A stretch of 64,000 nucleotides of DNA, from contig JASSUI010000001.1 in assembly GCA_031963415.1 (NCBI GenBank), positions 2,852,001 to 2,916,000 of the forward strand, given 5' to 3'. Source of the stretch: JASSUD01 sp031963415. Its GTDB lineage: Bacteria; Pseudomonadota; Gammaproteobacteria; Burkholderiales; Burkholderiaceae. Both the position numbers and the translations under genes were made by a program. Each line of letters begins with the position of its first letter. The stretch's first letter is position 1. Below are positions 51,578-60,776 of the stretch, one piece after another. The notes under the pieces were generated by a model. That model saw only the letters and a list, made by a program, of their open reading frames with translations, was not told where the DNA came from and did not search any database.

Positions 51578-54500
51578 TTAAGCAAGATGAGAAAGCAAAT
51601 GCCGCTCGTTTGCGAATGGCATCGGATTGGCTGCTGAGGAGGTCACAGCGGGATGGGATTGAGCGTTAGGGGGCGACGCCAAAGTCTTGCGTTTTAACGG
51701 CGCTTTGAATTGAGATACCGCAGCCGCCACATTCATCAGTTGCTTGCTGGTTTGGACTAAGCGTGAGGCTGGCTCGCCCACGGCCCCGCGCTGTACTAAG
51801 AGCTTTTTATTGACCTGGCTTAAGCCTTGCACACCTTGAATAGCCGTATCGCTCATGTTCAGCCTATCATGCGTCGAACTCCACTGCAGGCGCACCTGAA
51901 CTTGGCCTCCCTCTTCGATGATCTGCCAGACACGAACCGATTTATCTTCACAGCCGGTGACTAAATAGGTGCCCTCGGGCGTCTCACTCCAGGCGATACT
52001 GTTGACGTGCCCCCCAAAATCTCGCACCACCGCCAAACATTGACCGCTGTGTGCGTCCCACAGGCGAACCGTCTTATCACTACTCCTTGACGCCAGCTGC
52101 GAACCACTCGGTGAATACGCCACACTCCTAACCTCGGCAGTATGGCCCGCTAAGGTGTGGCTGAGCGCACCACTGTGCGCGTCCCACAGGCGTACCGTCT
52201 GATCCCGACTACTTGACGCCAGCTGCGAACCACTCGGCGAATACGCCACGCTCCAAATCCAGTTAGTATGGCCTGCTAAGGTGTGGCTGAGCGCACCGCT
52301 GTGCGCGTCCCACAGGCGTACCGTCTGATCCCGACTACTTGACGCCAGCTGCGAACCACTCGGCGAATACGTCACGCTCTCAACCGCGGCAGTATGGCCC
52401 GCTAAGGTGTGGCTGAGCGCACCGCTGTGCGCGTCCCACAGACGAACCGTCTTATCCCAACTACTTGACGCCAGCTGCGAACCACTCGGCGAATACACCA
52501 CACTCCTAACCTCGGCAGTATGGCCCGCTAAGGTGTGGCTGAGCGCACCACTGTGTGCGTCCCATAGGCGAACCGTCTTATCGCTACTCCTTGACGCCAG
52601 CTGCAAACCACTCGGCGAATACGCCACGCTATCAACCACGCCAGTATGGCCCGCTAAGGTGTGGCTGAGCGTCCCGATGTGCGCGTCCCACAGGCGAACC
52701 GTCTTATCCCAACTACTTGACGCCAACTGTGAACCACTCGGCGAATACGCCACACTCAAAACCAAGTCAGTATGGCCCGCTAAGGTGTGGCTGAGCGCAC
52801 CGCTGTGCGCGTCCCACAGGCGTACCGTCTTATCCATACTACTTGACGCCAGCTGCGAGCCACTCGGCGAATACGCCACGCTAAAAACCCAGTCAGTATG
52901 GCCCGCTAAGGTGTGGCTGAGCGCACCGCTGTGCGCGTCCCACAGGCGTACCGTCTTATCATCACTCCTTGACGCCAGCTGCGAACCACTCGGCGAATAC
53001 GCCACGCTCCAAACCGCGTCAGTATGGCCCGCTAAGGTGTGGCTGAGCGCACCGCTGTGCGCGTCCCACAGGCGTACCGTCTTATCATCACTACTTGACG
53101 CCAGCTGCGAACCACTCGGCGAATACGCCACGCTCCAAACCCAGCCAGTATGGCCCGCTAAGGTGTGGCTGAGCGCACCGCTGTGCGCGTCCCACAGGCG
53201 TACCGTCTTATCCCGACTACTTGACGCCAGCTGCGAACCACTCGGCGAATACGCCACGCTCAAAACATCGGCAGTATGGCCCGCTAAGGTGTGGCTGAGT
53301 GCACCGCTGTGCGCGTCCCACAGGCGTACCGTATTATCACTACTACTTGACGCCAGCTGCGAACCACTCGGCGAATACGCCACGCTCAAAACATCGGCAG
53401 TATGGGCCGCTAAGGTGTGGCTGAGCGCACCGCTGTGCGCGTCCCACAGGCGTACCGTCTTATCCCGACTACTTGACGCCAGCTGCGAACCACTCGGCGA
53501 ATACGCCACGCTCCAAACCCAGCCAGTATGGCCCGCTAAGGTGTGGCTGAGCGCACCGCTATGCGCGTCCCACAGGCGTACCGTCTTATCCCGACTACTT
53601 GACGCCAGCTGCGAACCACTCGGCGAATACGCCACGCTCCAAACCTCGGCAGTATGGCCCGCTAAGGTGTGGCTGAGCGCACCGCTGTGCACGTCCCACA
53701 GGCGAACCGTATTATCACTACTACTTGACGCCAGCTGCGAACCACTCGGCGAATACGCCACGCTCAAAACCTTGGCAGTATGGCCCGATAGAGTGAAACA
53801 CTTTTCCCAATTCGATGTCGTATAGATGCTGATCGTGCCATGCAGAAGTCCCAACGCACATGTTTTTCCATCCGGCGAATACACGCAGCAGGTCACTTCG
53901 CTCTCTTCTTGCAGATACGGCCATTCCCCAAACTGCACCCCTTCCATCTTGGCTCCGCTTAAATTAGCTTGGCGCAGCCAGCTATTGCGCAGATCGACTT
54001 TTCTCAGATCCGCCCCTTGCAGCTGTGTCGTATCGAATACGCCATAACTCAAGTCCGCCCCCGGAATCTGAATGCCTTTCAGATCGGCACCATTGAACTG
54101 CACCCCCGCTCTGACTAATATCGTGATCGCATTGGTTGCCGCCTTGCGCATCGTCGCGTCGGTTTTGGAACGCTCAATAAACGCGTGGAGTTGTTGGCTA
54201 AAATTCGGCTCTGTTTTCACCCGTTCGACTAAAAACTGAATGATCGCTGGCTCTTTGATCAGATTGCGGCGGGTTAACAGTGAATCGGGTAGAGAGACCC
54301 CCTCGGTATCGCTCACCTCCGGCAGCGTAGGTTGACTCTCAAAGCTCAGCAAAGAAGCGTCACTGCCGCGACGGGCCGAGTGAGCAGACTGATGCATTGA
54401 TCGGCTGTGCGCGCCAGCCCTCGATCCATTCTCTTGCGGCTGACAGATATCCCGCGTGGCAAAGTACTCCAGAAAGGATTTGTGCTCAAACCGATATTGA

Positions 54501-57500
54501 TTTCCATGGCGAATTAACGGCCACGCTTGACGCAAGATTCTTTTTTCAGGCTCTCGACCAAAAAAAGCGTCTTTCCATGTTCCTCGGTCTTTGATCGGGT
54601 CGTATTCCACCACCGGGTTACCCTGGTGCTTTTCGTAAATTTCGACCGCTAGATCAGTGACAAACTGAAGGCAATGCTTAACAAAACCATGCTCGTCTAA
54701 CGCATTAAACGCATCTTCAAGTGCATCCCTAAGCCCAGCCCCTTGCAAGCGTTGTTTTTCCCGCTCAAACCGCGCTTTCATCGCCTCATCATAGAGTACC
54801 GCGCGGGTCAACGATGACGCAGCCTGCCCTTGCTCTCCTAACATAAGTAAACGAGGTAAGACCTCTAACGCGGTTTTGAGCAACAATGGCGTCCGTTTAA
54901 AGTTCTCATCGATTTGCGTGAGTCCCCGTTGATAGTCCTGCACTTGCCAATGCTGCAGATCAAAGCGGTCATCCGTGACCGCTTTGTGCTTATCCACATG
55001 CGCCTGAATGTATTGATCGATCTGCGTTTGACCAAAAGGGGCCACCACCCATTCTTGAAACAAGCTAATTTCATCGGGTTGAAAGCGTTGCTGATAGTTA
55101 TCGCCAAGATGTTGGCTGCGGCAACCGATGATCAGTTGACCTTGCCATCCTCCAGGCTGATTGAAGCGATTACTTCGGTAGAGATTTTCATTCGCCCCGC
55201 TTTCATCATAACCATCGGCAATCACGATAAATTCACGGGTTTCTTTGAGCGTCTTAATTTGTGCTTGGGTGAATTCCAGGCGACGTAAGTGTTTCGTAAT
55301 GAAATCTTGTTCTGGATTGTCAATCGTAGGTAGCGAGATAAATAAAGGAATGATGCCGCCCTTTTGATAGCGCGCCCAGAGCATGCTTTCCAGAAAGCGT
55401 AAAAAGGTCGATTTACCAGCACCTGAGTCGCCCAGCACTAAAGCCATCTTTTTATTGCCGTTAAGAAACGCTTCGGCTTTTTCAGCTAAATCAAACGTTT
55501 CCGTATCCGCAGCAAAAACACTCGCTTTACCTTGGGGCGGTACATACAACATATCGCGCCAACGATCCAGACATTCGGCTCGGAATCGGTGTAAATCCGT
55601 CTCTAACCATTGCTTATTCTGGACTTTATCTAACAGGCTTAACGAAATGGGTTGCGCACGGGCTACGTAGAGTGGATAGGGAGTCAGTGGGCCGGTTAGA
55701 CATGTTTGATAAAAGGTTCGTTGTGCAGCATCGCCCACCGTCTGTAGGCGATTGATCCAAGCATTCGCGTCTTCTTTGACGGGAGAATGATCCGCTAGCG
55801 TACGCATCAGCTGCACCACGCGCTGCTTGATGAGGGGGTGTTTGCCCCACGTTTGATCGTCTTCGTACAACTCACCTAGCCACTGTAACGCTTGCTTTTG
55901 CATGTTGGGGGCTTGCTCAGGATTCGCCGCCATCCGCGCTAAGCGTTCGCTTAAGCCCCATAAAAAGGGTTGATGCCAACGACTCGCTTTAAGCGCTGGC
56001 TGCATTAGCTTGTGCTTAAATGCGTCGAGTTGATCTGAGGGTATTTCGTCAAAGCCACGTAGCAGCGGATACCACGCCTGTTTTCGATTAAAAGAGAATC
56101 CCTCTTTCAGGCTCTCAATCAAGGTTTGCCCGCTTTCCTGTAGCGCCATCACGCGATCATACGTCTCTAGCGTAAATTCAAGCAGCTCACCAGCGGGTTT
56201 TTGCAGGTCTTTGACGCCATCAATAAACCCGTCCATATCAAAAGCTTTCGCTGCTTTCGCGAATTTCATCACGCCGTGGAAGATGCCACTGCCGCGGCGC
56301 CAAGCACTTTGCCACGGCGTTTCATCGTCTGGTACATGGGCTAACGCTTGGCATGCATATTCAGCTTGATAGACAAGGTACGGATCGTCCGATTGCCTGA
56401 GTCCTTTAAAAAAATCCACGAGCGGCTGATGCAGCGCTTCACGGTTTAAATCAGTGACTTGGTTATCCGCCATCGCATCCAACACCTGCGTGATCGCTAT
56501 CGCTAAGCGGTACTGATTCTCGCCGCTTTGTCCGTGGGTGTTTTTTAAGCGGTCGGCCAGATTCTCTAAAATCTTGACTAAATCATCGGTACGCAGACTG
56601 GCTGGTGGGGCATGGCGAATCATTTGCGCTAAGCCATGCAGTACATCAAAATCTAACAACGTGAGTTCACTGAGCTTCGTGATGAGTTTATTCAGCAACT
56701 TTTGGAAATCGTCGAGTGCGTAAACCGGCGCTAACGCGGCCACCTCCGCTACCGCTGACGCATTTTTGAGTTCATCTTTATCAAAAGCACGAATCACACC
56801 CTGCGCGAGTAGGCGTAGCTCTGGCGCATCTTGATCTTGTTTCACACGCGCTAACCAGGCTGATTCTTCAGCGCTTAACTGCGCGGCAGACGCTGGTTCC
56901 TGCTGATCTAGGGTTAAGAGCAACAAGCAATAAGCCAGCTGCTCGGTACTCCTTAAAGACTGATTACGTTGCGGTAACGCAGGGGGAAGGAGGGGCAGGT
57001 TTTTTAAGAAAAACTTAAGGGCAGGGGTGTCTTCAGCATTGGATGCAGATGCGCTAGGCACAGCCGGGGGCGAAGATATGGTAGAGGCAATGGATCCGCC
57101 TGAACTAGAAGAAGAGATCTTGTGTAAGTTTCTGAGTGAACTAGAAGGGCTATTTAGACGAGAAGGAAGTTGTCCCAGTACCTTTAATGCCTCTTGTGCC
57201 GAGGGATGCCCCCATTCCTCAGCTTTCTTATACTGCGCTTTGGCTTCATCCCGTTGGCCTAATTGGCTCAGGACTTCGCCACGCTCAAAATGAACATCGG
57301 CAATACTTTGCTGCAGTTTTTTTTGCTCAGGCGTCTCAGGGGCGCGAGCTGATCTAAAGTAATGTTTCTTATTATTGAAGCTGACTGACCCCACGCCTTC
57401 ACACTCAGCCAGCTTATGTAACGCGGCTTCTACCTGCGCATAAAAATAATTGGCGATGACAGGTTGTTTTTCCTTATTCGTGCGTGCCTGATCTAACTGG

Positions 57501-57565
57501 ATTGTGATGACTTCTCGTGCGTTGGCAATAGAGAGAGAGAGTTTCTGACTTGCAATACTTAACAT
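51578..57565 (-). CDS. NACHT-pentapeptide-WD40 repeat protein (NLR-like), copy 3
   Basis: 1995 residues, collinear with copy 1. TPR-like helices (YFYAQVEAALHKLAECEG, ADVHFERGEVLSQLGQRDEAKAQYKKAEEWGHP) lie in the first 120 residues. The NACHT NTPase has Walker A GDSGAGKST at about 711-719 and Walker B FIVIADGYDES near 780. A helical arm, pentapeptide repeats (ADLKGIQIPGADLSYG), one degenerate WD unit, fourteen nearly identical WD40 units (about 1255-1842), a final degenerate unit and a tail ending FANERHLLSHLA follow. Copy 1 ends with almost the same VFSHLA. The repeat wording (GSQLASSS...DAHSGALSH) differs from copies 1 and 2, so repeats are homogenised within each gene. AAAAGGACATC precedes the ATG. 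It lies outside the tRNA-Cys island and shows no IS ends. Confidence 0.9.
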   Translation of the reverse strand: MLSIASQKLSLSIANAREVITIQLDQARTNKEKQPVIANYFYAQVEAALHKLAECEGVGSVSFNNKKHYFRSARAPETPEQKKLQQSIADVHFERGEVLSQLGQRDEAKAQYKKAEEWGHPSAQEALKVLGQLPSRLNSPSSSLRNLHKISSSSSGGSIASTISSPPAVPSASASNAEDTPALKFFLKNLPLLPPALPQRNQSLRSTEQLAYCLLLLTLDQQEPASAAQLSAEESAWLARVKQDQDAPELRLLAQGVIRAFDKDELKNASAVAEVAALAPVYALDDFQKLLNKLITKLSELTLLDFDVLHGLAQMIRHAPPASLRTDDLVKILENLADRLKNTHGQSGENQYRLAIAITQVLDAMADNQVTDLNREALHQPLVDFFKGLRQSDDPYLVYQAEYACQALAHVPDDETPWQSAWRRGSGIFHGVMKFAKAAKAFDMDGFIDGVKDLQKPAGELLEFTLETYDRVMALQESGQTLIESLKEGFSFNRKQAWYPLLRGFDEIPSDQLDAFKHKLMQPALKASRWHQPFLWGLSERLARMAANPEQAPNMQKQALQWLGELYEDDQTWGKHPLIKQRVVQLMRTLADHSPVKEDANAWINRLQTVGDAAQRTFYQTCLTGPLTPYPLYVARAQPISLSLLDKVQNKQWLETDLHRFRAECLDRWRDMLYVPPQGKASVFAADTETFDLAEKAEAFLNGNKKMALVLGDSGAGKSTFLRFLESMLWARYQKGGIIPLFISLPTIDNPEQDFITKHLRRLEFTQAQIKTLKETREFIVIADGYDESGANENLYRSNRFNQPGGWQGQLIIGCRSQHLGDNYQQRFQPDEISLFQEWVVAPFGQTQIDQYIQAHVDKHKAVTDDRFDLQHWQVQDYQRGLTQIDENFKRTPLLLKTALEVLPRLLMLGEQGQAASSLTRAVLYDEAMKARFEREKQRLQGAGLRDALEDAFNALDEHGFVKHCLQFVTDLAVEIYEKHQGNPVVEYDPIKDRGTWKDAFFGREPEKRILRQAWPLIRHGNQYRFEHKSFLEYFATRDICQPQENGSRAGAHSRSMHQSAHSARRGSDASLLSFESQPTLPEVSDTEGVSLPDSLLTRRNLIKEPAIIQFLVERVKTEPNFSQQLHAFIERSKTDATMRKAATNAITILVRAGVQFNGADLKGIQIPGADLSYGVFDTTQLQGADLRKVDLRNSWLRQANLSGAKMEGVQFGEWPYLQEESEVTCCVYSPDGKTCALGLLHGTISIYTTSNWEKCFTLSGHTAKVLSVAYSPSGSQLASSSSDNTVRLWDVHSGALSHTLAGHTAEVWSVAYSPSGSQLASSSRDKTVRLWDAHSGALSHTLAGHTGWVWSVAYSPSGSQLASSSRDKTVRLWDAHSGALSHTLAAHTADVLSVAYSPSGSQLASSSSDNTVRLWDAHSGALSHTLAGHTADVLSVAYSPSGSQLASSSRDKTVRLWDAHSGALSHTLAGHTGWVWSVAYSPSGSQLASSSDDKTVRLWDAHSGALSHTLAGHTDAVWSVAYSPSGSQLASRSDDKTVRLWDAHSGALSHTLAGHTDWVFSVAYSPSGSQLASSSMDKTVRLWDAHSGALSHTLAGHTDLVLSVAYSPSGSQLASSSWDKTVRLWDAHIGTLSHTLAGHTGVVDSVAYSPSGLQLASRSSDKTVRLWDAHSGALSHTLAGHTAEVRSVVYSPSGSQLASSSWDKTVRLWDAHSGALSHTLAGHTAAVESVTYSPSGSQLASSSRDQTVRLWDAHSGALSHTLAGHTNWIWSVAYSPSGSQLASSSRDQTVRLWDAHSGALSHTLAGHTAEVRSVAYSPSGSQLASRSSDKTVRLWDAHSGQCLAVVRDFGGHVNSIAWSETPEGTYLVTGCEDKSVRVWQIIEEGGQVQVRLQWSSTHDRLNMSDTAIQGVQGLSQVNKKLLVQRGAVGEPASRLVQTSKQLMNVAAAVSQFKAPLKRKTLASPPNAQSHPAVTSSAANPMPFANERHLLSHLA
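52040..53800 (-). repeat. Fourteen tandem 126-bp WD40-coding repeats
   Basis: Unit form GHT-x-x-V-x-SVAYSPSGSQLASSS-x-D-x-TVRLWDAHSGALSHTLA. Variable slots hold AK, AE, GW, AD, DA, DW, DL, GV, AA and NW after GHT; L, W, F, D, R or E after V; and S, R, D, M or W before the conserved D. DNA between slots is almost invariant, so an opposite-strand frame also stays open here for 472 codons; that is a by-product of the repeat. Confidence 0.9.
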
Positions 57566-58039
57566 GATGTCCTTTTTGCTCTTTTTAATTCAAATTCAAT
57601 TGACAGGAGGGGGAAGCTGCGACCCGCCGTGCTAATAGCAAGAATGCCTAAGGTCCATGCGTGCTGTGCATCGGTCTTAGGCATTTTGTATTTGTTTTTT
57701 GCTTTATTTATATAGTAAATGATGAGATTGAGATATGAAAGAAAATTCTGAATAGGACATCGATGGCTTTGCCGATGAAGAAATGAGGTAGGAGCAGTTG
57801 AAATTCGGCGCGAAAATCAAGCCGCTAGGGGCGCAATAAGCCGTTCACTAGCCACAAAAATTTCAACATAATTTCAGCAGAGATATAAAAAAACGCCTAA
57901 GAGCCTTGTATCTTATAAAAGTGAGAGATTGGCGAGGTTATCGGTGGTTATGTTGGGGTTCCTTCGTCACCCCAACCTACGAAAAGGCAAAAATATCTTT
58001 TGGCTTGAGGTCAGTTATAGGTTCTCAAGGCTTACTCAT
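57566..58039. other. Upstream region of copy 3 with a hairpin and a dispersed repeat
   Basis: At 57642-57685 AATGCCTAAG and CTTAGGCATT frame a CATGC/GCAT inner stem, a strong hairpin that may terminate or attenuate transcription. At about 57948-57978 ATGTTGGGGTTCCTTCGTCACCCCAAC is an inverted copy of the dispersed palindromic repeat, just downstream of nagZ. No gene is seen. Promoters for the NACHT gene should lie at 57590-57760, which is AT-rich. Confidence 0.5.
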
Positions 58040-59074
58040 CTAATTAAACGTTTTCGCCAAAAGCTCGCGTGCAGCTTGATATTCAGCGGCTTGCTCAAGC
58101 TCCTCCCAGTTTGGCGCCGTTCCGCGGGCAGCAAGGCGCATGATGCGCTGCAGTGACGCAGGTGACGGCGTGTAATCCAATTCATTCAGCACGCGATCTG
58201 CTTCTGCAGGCTTATTACAGACCAGCACCATATCGCAACCTGCTGTAAGCGCAGCATGGGCGCTTTCTACGACGCTGCCAACAGCACGAGCACCTTCCAT
58301 CGTTAGATCATCACTAATAATCGCACCGACAAACCCAAGCTCTTTACGTAAGATTTCTTGCAGCCAAATTTTAGAAAAACCAGCTGGCTGCTTATCCACT
58401 GCTGAATACACAACATGCGCGGGCATCACTGACGTCAACGCAATATCAAGCTCAACATAAGGACGTGCATCGCGCACAATAGCCTCACGTTCACGTGTAT
58501 CAATTGGCAATGCATGGTGAGAATCAGCTTCAACAGAGCCATGCCCTGGGAAATGCTTGCCGCAATTCGCCATGCCAGCCAGCGCTAGACCGTGGCATAA
58601 ACTTTTGGTGAGCTGAGTCACCACCTCTGCATCATGGTGAAAAGCGCGGTTGCCGATGACTTCTGAAATACCATAATCTAAATCCAGTGCAGGCGTGAAG
58701 CTAAAATCGATTTCAAACGCACGTAATTCAGAAGCCAACACATAACCCGCTGCGGTCGCAACACGTAACGCGAGCTGCTTATCTCGCTCCCACACCCCCC
58801 CTATTTCACGCATCGCAGGTAGATGAGTAAAACCATCCGTTTTAAAACGTTGAATGCGGCCTCCTTCGTGGTCAACCGCAATCAAAATATCTTCTCGTAC
58901 CGTACGAATCTGTCTCGTCAACAACGCAAGTTGCGCGCGACTCTCAAAATTACGCGTAAAAAGAATCACGCCCCCTGTTAGAGGGTGTGCAATACGACGG
59001 ATGTCTTCATCATTTAATGTGAGACCATCAACGTCCAACATAACAGGCCCTAAAGAGCGCCCTGGTAAATTCAT
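58040..59074 (-). CDS. nagZ: Beta-N-acetylhexosaminidase
   Basis: Cytoplasmic glycosidase that removes N-acetylglucosamine from anhydro-muropeptides in cell-wall recycling. 344 residues from the ATG at 59072-59074: GPVMLDVDGLTLNDEDIRRIAHPLTGGVILFTRNFESRAQL, IAVDHEGGRIQRF, NCGKHFPGHGSVEADSHHALPID (the GH3 catalytic loop with Asp and His), and FVGAIISDDLTMEGA with the nucleophile aspartate. AAAGGA lies eight bases before this ATG, so I prefer it over the longer reading from 59152. It heads the nagZ-acpS-pdxJ-recO-era-rnc-lepB neighbourhood, with a gap of about 450 bases to acpS. Confidence 0.95.
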   Translation of the reverse strand: MNLPGRSLGPVMLDVDGLTLNDEDIRRIAHPLTGGVILFTRNFESRAQLALLTRQIRTVREDILIAVDHEGGRIQRFKTDGFTHLPAMREIGGVWERDKQLALRVATAAGYVLASELRAFEIDFSFTPALDLDYGISEVIGNRAFHHDAEVVTQLTKSLCHGLALAGMANCGKHFPGHGSVEADSHHALPIDTREREAIVRDARPYVELDIALTSVMPAHVVYSAVDKQPAGFSKIWLQEILRKELGFVGAIISDDLTMEGARAVGSVVESAHAALTAGCDMVLVCNKPAEADRVLNELDYTPSPASLQRIMRLAARGTAPNWEELEQAAEYQAARELLAKTFN

Positions 59075-59152
59075 TTCATATCCTTTAGAAGAAATTAATC
59101 CGCATCTGTCGCGCGAATCTTTTCTTTTTAAAAACATCGCAGCAATCAACAA

Positions 59153-59522
59153 AGACAGGCTTTTGTTTAATATAGATGTATGTATTCATCCGCCCTGGCC
59201 CTCTCGCTCTTATCACGCAACGTCATTCTTCGTTATATTTATTAAAAAGAACGCAATTTTATAAATATCTAAACCTTAAACAAAGCCACCTTATGCATTT
59301 ATCAAATAAGCCTTTCTTCACTTTAAGGGAAGTCTAAAGGGATATGGGGGCAAAAAATGCCGATGCAATAGCATTTTAAGATTGGCTGTGAAATATGATG
59401 CGCTCTTTAGGCTGAAAAGATTGTTCTGAGCGTCTATTCGCCGTCTAAACAAGAAGAAATTAAAGGTGATTAGTGTGCATGTTGAGGTTTCTTCCTCATC
59501 ATAAGCGGGAACTTGTTTCTAA
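59153..59522. other. Region without a gene, with a degenerate dispersed-repeat arm
   Basis: Very AT-rich from 59200 to 59420. Near 59475-59497 ATGTTGAGGTTTCTTCCTCATCA resembles one arm of the palindromic repeat found at 3497 and 57950. No gene or clear terminator was seen. Confidence 0.4.
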
Positions 59523-59915
59523 TCAGCGCTGTTCCGCGAGTACATAAGCAACAGCGTATTCTTTTTCCTCACTTAGCGTTACGTGAACTTCAATACGCCG
59601 TGCCTGTAGCCAAGCAGCAAGTTTTGCATCCACGACGATTTGTGGACGACCATTCGGCTCGTTCAGCGTTTGCATCGCATGCCATGTCATCGGCTGACGC
59701 ATGCCTAAGCCAAGCGCTTTAACAAAAGCTTCTTTTGCCGCAAAACGTGATGCCAAAAAAGCCAGTCCACGTTCAGCACAGCGTGCAGCGCGCGCATGAT
59801 ATTGCTGCTGTTCCTCTACGCCTAATATGCGCGTGATAAAACGCCCATTAGTACGCGCGACGACGCCGGCAATACGATTTATTTGCACAATGTCAGTGCC
59901 TATGCCGTAAATCAT
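59523..59915 (-). CDS. acpS: Holo-[acyl-carrier-protein] synthase
   Basis: Transfers 4'-phosphopantetheine from CoA to acyl carrier protein. 130 residues: MIYGIGTDIVQINRI (Mg-binding Asp of GTDIV) and the second signature FLASRFAAKEAFVKALG. The ATG at 59913-59915 overlaps the pdxJ stop codon (ATGA), so translation is coupled; a reading from 59984 would add 23 residues that overlap pdxJ and is unlikely. The family length is about 125-130, in agreement. Confidence 0.96.
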   Translation of the reverse strand: MIYGIGTDIVQINRIAGVVARTNGRFITRILGVEEQQQYHARAARCAERGLAFLASRFAAKEAFVKALGLGMRQPMTWHAMQTLNEPNGRPQIVVDAKLAAWLQARRIEVHVTLSEEKEYAVAYVLAEQR

Positions 59916-60682
59916 TGTGCTGCTTGCAATGCCAAGCGCGCTTTGACCATCAACGCCTTCATCTCGCGCACTGCATTCTCCCAACCTACAAAAAGAGCAT
60001 GCGCAACAATCGCATGCCCAATATTTAATTCTTCAATACTTTCCATTGCAGCCACACACTGCACATTACCATAATGCAAGCCATGCCCAGCATGCACGCG
60101 TAGACCTAATGACAAAGCTAAATCAGCGCCACGCTGAATACGTTCGAGCATCTGCTGTTGCGAGCTATCATCGGTAGCATTCGCATACTCTCCGGTATGC
60201 AATTCGATCACAGGCGCACCAACGGCATGAGCCGCCTGAATTTGTTTTTCGTCCGCGTCAATGAAAAGCGCGACTCGTATCCCTGCTTTTTCTAGCTGAG
60301 CACATGCCGCCTGCACTGCGGGAAGCTGCCCTACAACATCCAATCCACCTTCGGTCGTCAATTCATGACGCTTCTCAGGCACTAAACAAACATCTTGCGG
60401 TTTAATTCGGCAGGCAAATTCAAGCATTTCGGGAGTCATCGCACATTCGAGATTCATCTTCGTTTGTAACTGCTCGCGCAATGCTTCTACATCCGCCTCA
60501 CGAATATGCCGACGGTCTTCGCGCAAATGTAGCGTAATGAGATCCGCTCCTGCCTCTTCAGCCGCAAGCGCGGCTTTTAATGGACTCGGATAATCCGTAC
60601 CACGCACATTACGCAGCGTAGCAATATGATCGATATTGACACCTAATCTGATGCCATCTAAAGCAGGGAAAAAGCGGCTCAT
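59912..60682 (-). CDS. pdxJ: Pyridoxine 5'-phosphate synthase
   Basis: Last ring-forming step of DXP-dependent vitamin B6 synthesis, joining 1-deoxyxylulose-5-phosphate and 3-amino-1-hydroxyacetone 1-phosphate. 256 residues with IRLGVNIDHIATLRNVRGTDYPSPLKAALAAEEAGADLITLHLREDRRHI, MNLECAMTPEML, CLVPEKRHELTTEGGLDV, RVALFIDAD and VHAGHGLHYGNV. All these motifs carry active-site residues. It shares a four-base overlap with acpS downstream and lies 94 bases after recO. Confidence 0.97.
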   Translation of the reverse strand: MSRFFPALDGIRLGVNIDHIATLRNVRGTDYPSPLKAALAAEEAGADLITLHLREDRRHIREADVEALREQLQTKMNLECAMTPEMLEFACRIKPQDVCLVPEKRHELTTEGGLDVVGQLPAVQAACAQLEKAGIRVALFIDADEKQIQAAHAVGAPVIELHTGEYANATDDSSQQQMLERIQRGADLALSLGLRVHAGHGLHYGNVQCVAAMESIEELNIGHAIVAHALFVGWENAVREMKALMVKARLALQAAQ

Positions 60683-60776
60683 ATATGTTTGTAGCTTGGT
60701 TAAAACCGAACGTGTTAGTGCTGGGAAGCTGTCTGTTCAGCGCGGCAATGTATTCGTCAAATGGATATCTTCAACT

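Noticed and set aside
52407..53825. A 472-codon plus-strand open frame opposite the WD40 repeats
   Set aside because: It mirrors the 126-bp repeat of the real minus-strand gene (each unit gives the same WLSAPLCASHRRTVLS-type string), has no ribosome site and no family match.
51578..57565. IS66 ends around the third NACHT-WD40 gene
   Set aside because: I looked for GTAAGCG-type ends and 8-bp repeats on both sides and found none, so its movement by an IS66 element is not supported.
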